NCBI GenBank assembly: GCA_021298315.1
Contig: JAJTFC010000023.1
Coordinates: 45,226 to 109,225 of the forward strand
Direction of reading: 5' to 3'
Source of the DNA: Planctomycetaceae bacterium
GTDB taxonomy: Bacteria; Planctomycetota; Planctomycetia; Pirellulales; Pirellulaceae
Length of the DNA stretch: 64,000 nucleotides
Shown piece by piece: positions 18,522-27,007 of the stretch. The notes beneath the pieces were generated by a model, which ran no database searches, was not told where the DNA came from, and was given only the letters and a program-made list of their open reading frames with translations. Positions within the stretch are counted from its first letter, which is position 1. Each line of letters starts with the position of its first letter. The position numbers and the translations under genes were made by a program.

Positions 18522-19856
18522 ATGAGTCGTTCCTTGCGCAAATCCGCAACCGCATTGAGTGTTGCCGTTTCGATTTTTGTTTCTCACCAAGCCCTAGGTC
18601 AGAAAGTGGAGCTTTCGGGAAAAGACCTCCAATGGGCTTGGAGCACTCAGGAGGTCGCTCAAGCTGGCAAGGGGTTTTGGCCTCAATACCGGGGGCCAAA
18701 AGGGGACGGTCTTGCCGACGAGAATTGCGATCCACCCATCGAATGGAGCGAATCGAAAAACATCGCATGGAGAACCGACATCCCCGGCAAAGCTTGGTCC
18801 TCGCCGGTGATCTGGGGCGACAAAATATGGCTTACCAACGCCAGCAACGATGGACTTAGCATGTCGGTTCTAGCGATCGACCGCAACAGTGGCAAGGTGC
18901 TCATCGATCGAGTCATTTTCACCAACGAAGAAACGCAAAAGGACTACCACCAATTCAATTCTTATGGCTCGCCTACGCCTGTATGCGACGCGAGTCGAGT
19001 TTACGTCACCTTTGGTGCCTATGGAACGGCAGCCTTAAATCCATCCGACGCATCGGTTCTATGGCAGCGACGCGATTTGCCATGCAACCACTATCGAGGT
19101 GCTGGAGCCAGTCCGATTCTTTACGGCAACCTTTTGATCTTCAGCATGGACGGCTTTGATGTTCAGTACTTAATCGCACTGGACAAAAACACGGGCCAAA
19201 CGGTTTGGAAGCAAGATCGCGGAATCGACTATGGGACCAACGATGGCGACTGGAAGAAAGCCTACAGCACACCGCATGTGATCGAGGTCGATGGCAAACA
19301 CCAATTGATAAGCCCAGCGGCAAAAGCGGTGATCGCTTATGATCCTGCCACAGGTCAAGAGCTATGGAAAGTTCGTTACGAGGAGCACTCTAGCGCTATA
19401 CGTCCGTTGTTTGACGGCAAGCAACTGTACATCAGTTCCGGGTTTAGCAAAGCCAAACTCTTATCGATCTCTCCGGCAGGTAGCGGGGATGTGACCGCTA
19501 GCCATGTGTTGTGGCAAGCCACTCGGTCGATCGGCTGCAAACCCTCTCCCGTTTTTTTAAATGGTAATATTTGCTCGCTTGAAGATCGCGGAGTGCTCAC
19601 GGCCATGAATCCTGTCGATGGAGAAATCGTTTGGCAGAAACGTCTAGGGGGTGACTTTAGCAGTTCACCGGTGGTGGCTAAAAACCGGATCTACTGTTTC
19701 GATGAACAGGGCAAGGCCCATGTGGTCGATGCCCAAGGCCAGGTGCTTGGCGAAAACACCCTCGATGCTGGTTGCCTTTCCTCTCCGGCGATGGTCGGAA
19801 ATGATCTGATTGTCCGCACCCGCACGAGCCTCTATTGCATCCGGGCATCGAACTAA
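18522..19856 (+). CDS. PQQ-type beta-propeller repeat protein (BamB-like)
   Basis: A 444-residue exported protein with a signal peptide (residues 1-26). Successive propeller blades show the DxxTGxxxW motif: LDKNTGQTVWKQD, YDPATGQELWKVRY and MNPVDGEIVWQKRL, with FWPQYRGP near the N-terminus. The sequence resembles the BamB-like PQQ-repeat proteins abundant in planctomycetes. These are rarely true quinoprotein dehydrogenases and more often scaffold or binding proteins. No PQQ-binding Asp/Glu/Lys set was assigned. Its stop overlaps the stop of the convergent glycosyltransferase gene by 4 bases. Confidence 0.85.
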   Translation: MSRSLRKSATALSVAVSIFVSHQALGQKVELSGKDLQWAWSTQEVAQAGKGFWPQYRGPKGDGLADENCDPPIEWSESKNIAWRTDIPGKAWSSPVIWGDKIWLTNASNDGLSMSVLAIDRNSGKVLIDRVIFTNEETQKDYHQFNSYGSPTPVCDASRVYVTFGAYGTAALNPSDASVLWQRRDLPCNHYRGAGASPILYGNLLIFSMDGFDVQYLIALDKNTGQTVWKQDRGIDYGTNDGDWKKAYSTPHVIEVDGKHQLISPAAKAVIAYDPATGQELWKVRYEEHSSAIRPLFDGKQLYISSGFSKAKLLSISPAGSGDVTASHVLWQATRSIGCKPSPVFLNGNICSLEDRGVLTAMNPVDGEIVWQKRLGGDFSSSPVVAKNRIYCFDEQGKAHVVDAQGQVLGENTLDAGCLSSPAMVGNDLIVRTRTSLYCIRASN

Positions 19857-21136
19857 GGCCTAGAAAAAGGTCTAAAGCTCAAGACTGCAAGCAAGCTTAC
19901 CACTGGGATCACCGGTGCGCGCATCCGCATATTGCTCCAGTAGACCGAATGCACTGCGCAGAGGCTCAGCGTCAACGACAAAGCAGGGATCCACATAGCC
20001 CGCTTGACGCAAGGGATCCGCAAAAGCTTGTAGAGCCCAACCAGGGCAGCGATGCTCGTTGCCGCATAATAGATCCCAAGTCCCAGGGAGACTTTCCAAT
20101 CCGCTAGACGCTTCGAAGGCCACCATGCCCAGAGCCAGCCTTCTCGGATCAAACTTGCTTTGACAAAAACGCCAGGGCTCCTGCGAATGGTTTCCCAACC
20201 CAACTGGTTTGCAAGTGCATCCGTTGCGAACTCATCGCTAGGGAGTTGTTTGAATTTTTCGAGTTGTTTCGATGCCCACCAAGCGTGGAATCGATCCTCG
20301 TCCCACTCGCGCGAAGCACTGGTGTTCCAATGTTCGTAAAGAATTGGGTTGTTGGCCAAAAGCAGTGTGTAACCACCGTGGGTTGTCGTCCAGAGACCAT
20401 GACCCAGTTGCGACTCGTTTCGTTTCCACCAAGGGATTAAAACCAATAAACAACCAAGCAACAAACAACATGTCCGTAGCGGGCTACGCAGCAATTCAAA
20501 TCCCGCCCAAAGAAGGCACCAAGCAAGGGCTGTCGGACGGCACAAGCAAGCGATACCCAGGGCCATCCCAATTGTGATTCCTAAAAGCATAGATCGACGA
20601 AAGGGTGGGGTTTCAAACCATCCGAGCATTAAGGTCAACCACCAGATGGCAACTGCTAGGAATGTCGCAAGCGTTTCGGTCATCACCAAGGTGGATTGGT
20701 GAATCAAAATAGGATCGATCAGTACCAAAGCTGCCGCTGCGAGACTCGAGACTTGAGCCATCCCGAGTCGCTTTGCGATTTCAAAGGTCATTGCAACGCT
20801 CAAGCCCCCTAGGATCGCATGGAACATTGCTATGGGTATTGCGTCTGAGCTTAGGCCACCGAACCAACTAAGCAACCAAGGGTAAAGTGGAGGCCTGTAG
20901 GCACTGGCCACAGGGGTTCCTTGGGGATCGATCAACCCGAAAGTACCGGTGTTGTAGATGGTTTGAGATAAGCGACGATAGGCATCGGTATCGGCAGCAA
21001 AGCTATCGATACTCGCTAGAGCGATTGCAAGTCGGATCGTAAAAGCGATCAAGAAAACCCAAACTCCTACCTTTGCAAAGAGCCTTCTGAACGAATTTTC
21101 TTTCGACAAAGAAGCCGTTTGAGTCGTAGATTGCAT
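19853..21136 (-). CDS. GT39/ArnT-like polytopic glycosyltransferase
   Basis: A 427-residue membrane protein with about 10 hydrophobic helices. After the first helix comes ADTDAYRRLSQTIYNTG and a conserved YRPPLYPWLLS, the extracytoplasmic loop pattern of lipid-linked sugar transferases in the ArnT/protein-O-mannosyltransferase superfamily (acidic catalytic residues in the DTD segment). It would transfer a sugar from a polyprenyl-phosphate donor on the periplasmic side. The ATG at 21136 lies 2 bases after the stop of the upstream DUF4432 gene (TGATCATG), which favours it over the in-frame start at 21160 and points to coupling. Confidence 0.8.
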   Translation of the reverse strand: MQSTTQTASLSKENSFRRLFAKVGVWVFLIAFTIRLAIALASIDSFAADTDAYRRLSQTIYNTGTFGLIDPQGTPVASAYRPPLYPWLLSWFGGLSSDAIPIAMFHAILGGLSVAMTFEIAKRLGMAQVSSLAAAALVLIDPILIHQSTLVMTETLATFLAVAIWWLTLMLGWFETPPFRRSMLLGITIGMALGIACLCRPTALAWCLLWAGFELLRSPLRTCCLLLGCLLVLIPWWKRNESQLGHGLWTTTHGGYTLLLANNPILYEHWNTSASREWDEDRFHAWWASKQLEKFKQLPSDEFATDALANQLGWETIRRSPGVFVKASLIREGWLWAWWPSKRLADWKVSLGLGIYYAATSIAALVGLYKLLRIPCVKRAMWIPALSLTLSLCAVHSVYWSNMRMRAPVIPVVSLLAVLSFRPFSRP

Positions 21137-21138
21137 GA

Positions 21139-22311
21139 TCAGGAGCCTGCTGGAGACCATCCAGCCGCAGGTTCTCGATCGACGCTACATGGAATGCTCT
21201 GCAAAGACTCGATGCGTTTTTTTGCGACTAGCACATCTTGTTTTCCAACATGAGGCTCTAGCTTCAATCGAAAAGTGATTGACTCGCCGCCTTGGAGATG
21301 CACGAGTCTGCCGTGATGATCTTCGAATGTCCGTGTGTTTGGAAAACCGGTGGCAGGTTCGATTCCCAAAACGTATCCGTCTTGGAGTGCCGAAGTGTTT
21401 TTCCAGAAGTTCACTACCGGTAGAGTGGATTGGTCGAAATGGACCGAATAGCCGAGAGATTCATCGCCGTTGGAGAGCATCGCCTCGGTCCAGCGGTCTT
21501 TGTCCATCAAGGGCTGCGCGTAATAGACCTGCTCGGAATACCCACTGGTGGGCCCCTGGCAAGTGTTCCAAGTTTCTATGCCTTGAGCGGCCCGTGGATC
21601 ACGAGGGGCGAGTCTCTTCAGTGGTGCGATGATTTTTGAGCCTGCCTCCAGGAGACCTTGCCCTAGATTGATGTGGTAGAGCAGTTGCATCGACCCCGGA
21701 CTCGAGCGAAGGTTCCTGACGGTATCTTGGATTTCAATCATCGAAGAACCTACGTGGAAGCGAATTCGAGATTCAAGCTCAAGGGTATAGATCAAGAATC
21801 GAGATTCGATGACCGTGCCGATCACATCGAGAATTCCTCGCTGCGGATCGGCTTGGATTTTCAATTCGCTTACTGGCAAGTTGGCGATACGACCATGGAC
21901 CGGATAGAGGACTTTGCCGTTGGAATCAAAATCGGGCGCACCGTTGCTCAAAAGCCCACATCGCACGAACAGTTCGTCGAAACCCTCAAGCCATCCGATT
22001 CCAGAAGGATCGCCGATGGGGACAAGTGCTGGGTGCACGGGTCCGGCGACAGGACTCTGCCAACCGAACTCGATCCCTTGAACCCATGTCTTCCAAATCC
22101 CCATACCTCGGTAGGGGAGCAGCACTGTGCGCATGGCGCCAGTATCGACCGTCAAGCACTTCATGCCAAGCGACTTGCCTGTTTCCCAACTGGACCATTC
22201 AAAGCGAACTTGACGACCGTCCATATCGATCTGTTGGATGAACTCACCGCCAGCAGCCGGGCAGGTCAGGTCGGAAGATCGGTTTCGAGAAATCAAATCC
22301 CAATGGAGCAT
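21139..22311 (-). CDS. DUF4432 family protein (aldose 1-epimerase-like fold)
   Basis: A 390-residue cytoplasmic protein without a signal peptide. Motifs YRGMGIWKTWVQGIEFGWQSP and GPVHPALVPIGDPSGIGWLEGFDELFVRCG match the DUF4432 family, which has a galactose mutarotase-like beta-sandwich; the precise reaction is unknown. A later GIEPATGFPNTRTFE is also typical. It lies 40 bases after ugd on the same strand and 2 bases before the glycosyltransferase gene, so a role in sugar handling for surface glycan synthesis is plausible but inferred. Confidence 0.85.
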   Translation of the reverse strand: MLHWDLISRNRSSDLTCPAAGGEFIQQIDMDGRQVRFEWSSWETGKSLGMKCLTVDTGAMRTVLLPYRGMGIWKTWVQGIEFGWQSPVAGPVHPALVPIGDPSGIGWLEGFDELFVRCGLLSNGAPDFDSNGKVLYPVHGRIANLPVSELKIQADPQRGILDVIGTVIESRFLIYTLELESRIRFHVGSSMIEIQDTVRNLRSSPGSMQLLYHINLGQGLLEAGSKIIAPLKRLAPRDPRAAQGIETWNTCQGPTSGYSEQVYYAQPLMDKDRWTEAMLSNGDESLGYSVHFDQSTLPVVNFWKNTSALQDGYVLGIEPATGFPNTRTFEDHHGRLVHLQGGESITFRLKLEPHVGKQDVLVAKKRIESLQSIPCSVDREPAAGWSPAGS

Positions 22312-22351
22312 ATTATTTCCTGAATGAACTTTTCAACTGTACGCACAAAAA

Positions 22352-23776
22352 TCAGTTTGTGAATTTGTTCGATCGACCGATCCCATGAACCTCAAATCCG
22401 ATCTTTGCCAAGACCGCTTCGTCGAGAATATTTCGACCGTCAAAGACGAAGGCCGGTCGATACATGTTTTCATAAACTCGCTTCATATCGAGCTTTTTGA
22501 ATTCATCCCATTCGGTCATCACGGCAATCGCATGGGCGTGCTCAGAAGCCTGATAAGCATCCGAAGCGATGGACACGTTCGTCTCGATCAAACGTTTGTG
22601 CCTTTGTGAAACTTCCAACGAACTGTCTTTAAAAACATCCTCAAGATCATGGCGAATCTGCTTTTCCGAAACTCGCGGATCGTAGACCACCAACCTTGCT
22701 CCTTCTTCGAGCAGATCGCGGCATACGTAAATCGCCGCCGATTCTCGCGTATCGTTGGTGTCTTTTTTGAAAGCAAAACCCCAAATCGCGATCTGTTTAT
22801 CCGAGACGGTATGGAACATCGTGCGGATGATCCGCGTAGAAAATCGCTGCTTTTGGTAGTCGTTCATTTTGACGACTTGCTCCCAGTACATGGCGACCTC
22901 CGACAAGCCAAAATGTTGGCATAAGTAGACCAGATTGAGAATGTCTTTTTGGAAACAGGAGCCTCCGAATCCGACCGAAGCTTTTAGAAACTTCGGGCCG
23001 ATTCGAGAATCGCTACCGATCGCTTTAGCAACTTCGTCGACATCCGCACCGGTGGCTTCGCACAAAGCCGATATGGCATTGATTGAGGAAACCCTCTGGG
23101 CCAAGAATGCATTGGCTGTTAGTTTCGAGAGTTCGCTGCTCCACAGATTCGTCGTGAGGATCTTCTGACGAGGTATCCAACGCTCATAAACTTGAGCCAG
23201 TTGCTCGATTGCCTCAGAGGATTCTCCACCGATCAAGACTCGATCAGGAGCAAGCAGATCTGACACAGCAGTACCCTCGGCAAGAAACTCCGGGTTGCTC
23301 AAAACGTCAAAGGTCGCTCCGCTGGAAGAACTTCTAAGGATGCGTTTGCCGGCCTCGGCAGTCCGAACAGGTAAAGTGGATTTCTCGACAACAATCTTAT
23401 GTCCTTGAGAACACTCAGCGATCCTTCGGGCACATTTCTCGACGAACTCCAGATTCGCCGCTCGCCCGGCTCCTAACCCATGGGTTTTGGTTGGAGTGTT
23501 GACGGAGATGAAAATCATGTTCGCCCCCCGAATCCCACCTTCGACATCGGTCGAAAAGGATAAGTTCCTGCCACGGGCTTCCTCGACGACCTCCTTGAGC
23601 CCAGGTTCGTAGATAGGAAGTACGTCGGAATTCCATTGATCGATTCGCGATTGGTTTAGATCGACGACTGTTACTTGGATATCCGGACACTGCTTGGCGA
23701 TCATTGCCATCGTCGGGCCACCGACATAACCAGCACCGATGCAGCAAATGCGAAGAGGATTAGCAGGAGAATTCAT
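22352..23776 (-). CDS. ugd: UDP-glucose 6-dehydrogenase, eukaryote-like
   Basis: A 474-residue enzyme oxidising UDP-glucose to UDP-glucuronate with two NAD+. It shows the Rossmann motif [15 protein letters not shown], the SVNTPTKT loop, [11 protein letters not shown], and the catalytic [18 protein letters not shown]. Counting from the upstream TTG, the nucleophile is Cys276, the same number as in the human enzyme, and the flanking residues are also very animal-like. The open frame includes a TTG at 23782, but the ATG at 23776 is the more likely start. UDP-glucuronate would feed surface polysaccharide; the downstream genes are sugar-related. Confidence 0.95.
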   Translation of the reverse strand: MNSPANPLRICCIGAGYVGGPTMAMIAKQCPDIQVTVVDLNQSRIDQWNSDVLPIYEPGLKEVVEEARGRNLSFSTDVEGGIRGANMIFISVNTPTKTHGLGAGRAANLEFVEKCARRIAECSQGHKIVVEKSTLPVRTAEAGKRILRSSSSGATFDVLSNPEFLAEGTAVSDLLAPDRVLIGGESSEAIEQLAQVYERWIPRQKILTTNLWSSELSKLTANAFLAQRVSSINAISALCEATGADVDEVAKAIGSDSRIGPKFLKASVGFGGSCFQKDILNLVYLCQHFGLSEVAMYWEQVVKMNDYQKQRFSTRIIRTMFHTVSDKQIAIWGFAFKKDTNDTRESAAIYVCRDLLEEGARLVVYDPRVSEKQIRHDLEDVFKDSSLEVSQRHKRLIETNVSIASDAYQASEHAHAIAVMTEWDEFKKLDMKRVYENMYRPAFVFDGRNILDEAVLAKIGFEVHGIGRSNKFTN

Positions 23777-23924
23777 CTTCAAAAACCGGTGGGATGAGGG
23801 ATCTTTAGGCAGATTATTTACTCGATAGCCTCTATAGCCAAAGAATGCTCGAATCCGGGAAGATTAGTATGATTCTCGATACCGTTTTGAATAGGCATTT
23901 TCACGCAGAAATCCACGATGTAAC

Positions 23925-23964
23925 TTTGTAAAAATTTCCTTACAAGAAAGGAAGTTTTTACAAA
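23925..23964. promoter_or_regulatory. AT-rich long hairpin upstream of ugd
   Basis: A 17-base stem: left arm 23925-23941 (TTTGTAAAAATTTCCTT) and right arm 23948-23964, with a single mismatch that can form G-U in RNA, and a 6-base loop. There is no T tract after it on either strand, so it is not a standard intrinsic terminator. It lies about 150 bases upstream of the ugd start, in the divergent space before pdxJ, and could be a repressor operator or an RNA element. Confidence 0.5.
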
Positions 23965-23991
23965 ACGACATCCTGGAAAACATTTTTTTCA

Positions 23992-24060
23992 GCCAAACGC
24001 CCCTTCCAAGCTACCTAAACCCTTCAAAGTGAAATAGTTCAAAGCTTTTTGGCGTTTGGC
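23992..24060. repeat. 10-base inverted repeat in the ugd-pdxJ intergenic region
   Basis: GCCAAACGCC at 23992-24001 is an exact reverse complement of GGCGTTTGGC at 24051-24060, with 49 bases between. It sits between the AT-rich hairpin and the structured pdxJ leader. It may be the closing stem of a larger fold or chance. Confidence 0.35.
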
Positions 24061-24375
24061 ACGGGAGGTGCTTCTACTCGGGTTGTCGAAGCTCAAGCGA
24101 GCTTTCGATCGTCCGACACAAGGAAGTCCCGTGATCTTAGTGGCGTCGAATCCCAGCAATCCTGGGGAAACCGACAGACCTTCCCATCAGGTTAGGCCCA
24201 GTTTTCACGGTCACCGGTCGTTACGGTGCGTCGAACATCCTCGGAGAAGACTCGCTCCGCAAGCCTTCGCAAGCATCCCTTGCCCGCACTTGCGGGGCGA
24301 GTCGTTTCCTCTTCTGCTTGGCCTAGCTCTAGCTAAACTAAGGGTCTGCTTTCCTATAGACCTTTAGCAAACGGT
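24060..24375 (+). other. Highly structured pdxJ leader or candidate non-coding RNA
   Basis: A 316-base stretch with several nested hairpins. CACGGGA (24060) pairs with TCCCGTG about 75 bases later and encloses a GAAGCTC/GAGCTTTC hairpin. CCCAG...CTGGG and CACCG...CGGTG follow. A 15-base stem, 24249-24263 with 24289-24303, has one G-U pair. Just before pdxJ, GGGTCT...AGACCT can form a last hairpin. An open frame of 103 codons (TTG start, 24056-24367) spans it, but its translation looks unlike a real protein. I could not match it to RNase P, tmRNA, SRP RNA or a known riboswitch consensus. It is either a pdxJ leader or a separate RNA. Confidence 0.4.
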
Positions 24376-25098
24376 ATGAGCATGGTTGAACTGGGCGTAA
24401 ATATCGATCACGTAGCCACGGTGCGTCAGGCACGCCGAACCGTCGAACCCGATCCGGTGGCTGCGGCTGTTTTGGCTGAACTCGGCGGAGCCGATGGCAT
24501 CACGATCCATCTTCGAGAAGATCGCCGTCATATCCAAGATCGCGACGTTCTGATCCTTGCGCAGACCCTCCGTACGAAGATGAACTTTGAACTTTCCTGC
24601 GCTGCGGAAATTGTTCAAATCGCTTGCAATGTCAAGCCTCAGCAAGCGACTCTCGTTCCTGAGAAACGCCAGGAAGTCACAACCGAAGGTGGGTTGGATT
24701 TGCGCCCCAAGAGCCAGGAACTCCTAAATGCCATCGCGGCTCTGAAGAACTCTGGAATCCTGGTAAGCCTGTTTATTGATCCCGATGACCAACAGGTTCA
24801 TCTTGCGAAAGAACTTGGTGTCGAAGCGATCGAGCTCCACACCGGACAGTATGCAGAGGCTCGTGGCCAAGAGCAATTGAGCCAACTGCAAAGACTCCAG
24901 CACGCCTCTCAACTGGCCAATGATCTAGGGCTCAAACTCCACGCAGGGCACGGATTGACCTATCAAAACGTTCGCCCGATTGCAGCTATTGCTGGCATGA
25001 GGGAACTGAACATCGGACACAGTATTGTATCGAGGGCCGTTCTTGTCGGTATGAAAGAAGCTGTCAGGGAAATGAAGCTCTTGCTCAATACACCTTAG
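24376..25098 (+). CDS. pdxJ: Pyridoxine 5'-phosphate synthase
   Basis: A 240-residue cytoplasmic TIM-barrel enzyme of the DXP-dependent vitamin B6 pathway. It condenses 1-deoxyxylulose 5-phosphate with 3-amino-2-oxopropyl phosphate. The diagnostic start [17 protein letters not shown], then [32 protein letters not shown], and [11 protein letters not shown] are all present, and the length is normal. It ends 4 bases before the P-type ATPase gene, so the two are probably co-transcribed, although no functional link is known. A long structured leader precedes it. Confidence 0.96.
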   Translation: MSMVELGVNIDHVATVRQARRTVEPDPVAAAVLAELGGADGITIHLREDRRHIQDRDVLILAQTLRTKMNFELSCAAEIVQIACNVKPQQATLVPEKRQEVTTEGGLDLRPKSQELLNAIAALKNSGILVSLFIDPDDQQVHLAKELGVEAIELHTGQYAEARGQEQLSQLQRLQHASQLANDLGLKLHAGHGLTYQNVRPIAAIAGMRELNIGHSIVSRAVLVGMKEAVREMKLLLNTP

Positions 25099-25102
25099 CA
25101 AC

Positions 25103-26974
25103 ATGGCAGAGTCTCCCAAAACATCCCTGAGTTGGCTTCGATGGCAAACGACCCTCATCGCGATCTTGTCGCTCGTTTGCATCGCTACCTATTTAACGCT
25201 TCGATTCACTGGCCTGTCGGCTCATCCGTGGCCACTTTGGATCGCACTACTTGTCGGCGGACTCCCTTTGGTTGCCGGCCTTCTTGCTAAAGTGATCAGG
25301 CTGGAGTTTGGTGCGGATTTGCTCGGAGGCATTTCGATCATCGTTTCGATATTGCTAGGCGAATATTTAGCCGGAGCGATTATTGTACTGATGCTCTCAG
25401 GTGGCGAAGCCCTTGAAACCTATGCGATGTCCAACGCAACAAGTGTTCTTTCGGCGCTTGCAAAACGTCTACCGACGATGGCTCATCGCCGAGGAACCGA
25501 TGCATCTGCTGAGATTCAGACCGTACCCCTTGAGCAGATCGCTGTAGGGGATGTGCTGGTGATCTATCCTCACGAGGTTGCACCGGTCGATGGTCGGGTG
25601 ATCGAAGGCCATAGCGTCATGGACGAATCGTACTTAACCGGGGAACCGTTTTTGATCACCAAAACCAGTGGATCCACCGTTATCTCTGGAGCGGTCAATG
25701 GAGACGGAGTGCTGGTGATTGAGACCTCTCACAAAGCTGCTGATTCACGATACGCCAGGATCATGGCAGTCATGCAGGAGTCCGAACAGACCCGTCCGAC
25801 GATGCGACGACTCGGGGATCAAATCGGAGCGTGGTTTACACCCGTGGCCCTTGGCGTTGCATTGCTCGCATGGTGGCTCTCGGGCGAATCGTCTCGATTC
25901 CTCTCGGTCCTGGTTGTCGCAACTCCTTGTCCACTGCTCCTGGCGATCCCGATTGCGATCCTAGGATCGATCTCTTTGTGTGCCTCGCGAGCGATCATTG
26001 TCAAAAGCCCAGTTGCTCTCGAACAGGTTTCCTCGGTGCGCACGGCGATCTTTGACAAGACTGGAACGTTGACCTACGGTCAGCCCACGTTGACTCAGCA
26101 AGTCGCAGCGCCAGGTTTCGACGCAAATCGCGTTTTGTCTTTAGTGGCAAGCCTCGAACACTACTCCAAACATCCTCTGGCCCATGCGATTGTCACTGCG
26201 GCAAATTCGCAAGGCGTTGCGACGTATCCGGCCGCGTCGGTAAACGAAAGTCCAGGAATGGGACTTACCGGGAGCGTTCAGGGCCAAAGGATTCTCGTAA
26301 CGAGTCGCAAGAAGATCACCCAGCAAACCATCGCGGGGCTTGAGCACATGCCGGAATCTTCCGAAGGTCTCGAGTGTGTTGTAGCCATCGATGATCGTTA
26401 TGCAGCCATCTATCGCATGCACGATGCACCTCGTTTGGATTCCAAAGCGTTCATCGACCATTTAGGGGGAAACCACCGCATCGGCAAAACCATGATCGTC
26501 TCGGGGGATCGCGAGTCAGAGGTACGGTATTTGGCCGATCAAGTTGGGATCAAGGAGGTTCTATCGCAGCAGAGCCCCGAGCAAAAATTGGAAATCGTCC
26601 GCAAGGAAACCGCACTAGCTAAGACCCTCTATGTTGGAGATGGGATCAACGACGCACCTGCGATGATGGCCGCAAGTGTCGGAATTGCGATTGGAAACAA
26701 CAGCGATGTAACGGCTCAAGCAGCCGATGTGGTGGTGCTCGACAACAAGCTCACGAAGGTCGACGAGTTTTTGCACATCGGTCGCCGAATGAAATCGATC
26801 GCCCTTCAAAGCGCCCTTGGTGGTATGGCCTTAAGCATCATCGCCATGGTGCTTTCAGCCTTCGGATACCTGACTCCCGTCTCGGGTGCGATCGTACAAG
26901 AAGCGATCGATGTGCTTGCCGTTCTAAACGCCATGCGAGCGGCTTGGCCCCCAAAAAATCTCTCGGACGTATAA
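25103..26974 (+). CDS. P1B-type heavy-metal-transporting ATPase with CPL motif
   Basis: A 623-residue membrane ATPase. It has the actuator loop YLTGEP, the phosphorylation site DKTGTLT (Asp318), the HYSKHPLAHAI locus (His357-Pro358) typical of heavy-metal P1B pumps, and the hinge GDGINDAPAM. The membrane metal site reads ATPCPLLLAIP (Cys276-Pro-Leu) instead of the common CPC, CPH or SPC. There is no N-terminal metal-binding (HMA) domain and the N-terminal membrane part is short. The cation cannot be named from this motif. It follows pdxJ after 4 bases. Confidence 0.9.
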   Translation: MAESPKTSLSWLRWQTTLIAILSLVCIATYLTLRFTGLSAHPWPLWIALLVGGLPLVAGLLAKVIRLEFGADLLGGISIIVSILLGEYLAGAIIVLMLSGGEALETYAMSNATSVLSALAKRLPTMAHRRGTDASAEIQTVPLEQIAVGDVLVIYPHEVAPVDGRVIEGHSVMDESYLTGEPFLITKTSGSTVISGAVNGDGVLVIETSHKAADSRYARIMAVMQESEQTRPTMRRLGDQIGAWFTPVALGVALLAWWLSGESSRFLSVLVVATPCPLLLAIPIAILGSISLCASRAIIVKSPVALEQVSSVRTAIFDKTGTLTYGQPTLTQQVAAPGFDANRVLSLVASLEHYSKHPLAHAIVTAANSQGVATYPAASVNESPGMGLTGSVQGQRILVTSRKKITQQTIAGLEHMPESSEGLECVVAIDDRYAAIYRMHDAPRLDSKAFIDHLGGNHRIGKTMIVSGDRESEVRYLADQVGIKEVLSQQSPEQKLEIVRKETALAKTLYVGDGINDAPAMMAASVGIAIGNNSDVTAQAADVVVLDNKLTKVDEFLHIGRRMKSIALQSALGGMALSIIAMVLSAFGYLTPVSGAIVQEAIDVLAVLNAMRAAWPPKNLSDV

Positions 26975-27007
26975 GCAACTTGGCTCCGTCTCAGATCCTA
27001 ATCGATC

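Noticed and set aside
24056..24367. 103-codon open frame upstream of pdxJ
   Set aside because: TTG start, no Shine-Dalgarno site, unremarkable composition and complete overlap with nested hairpins; more likely RNA or leader.
24060..24375. RNase P RNA, tmRNA or SRP RNA
   Set aside because: The conserved cores (GAGGAAAGTCC, tmRNA ends, SRP GGAAGCAGC) were not found on either strand.
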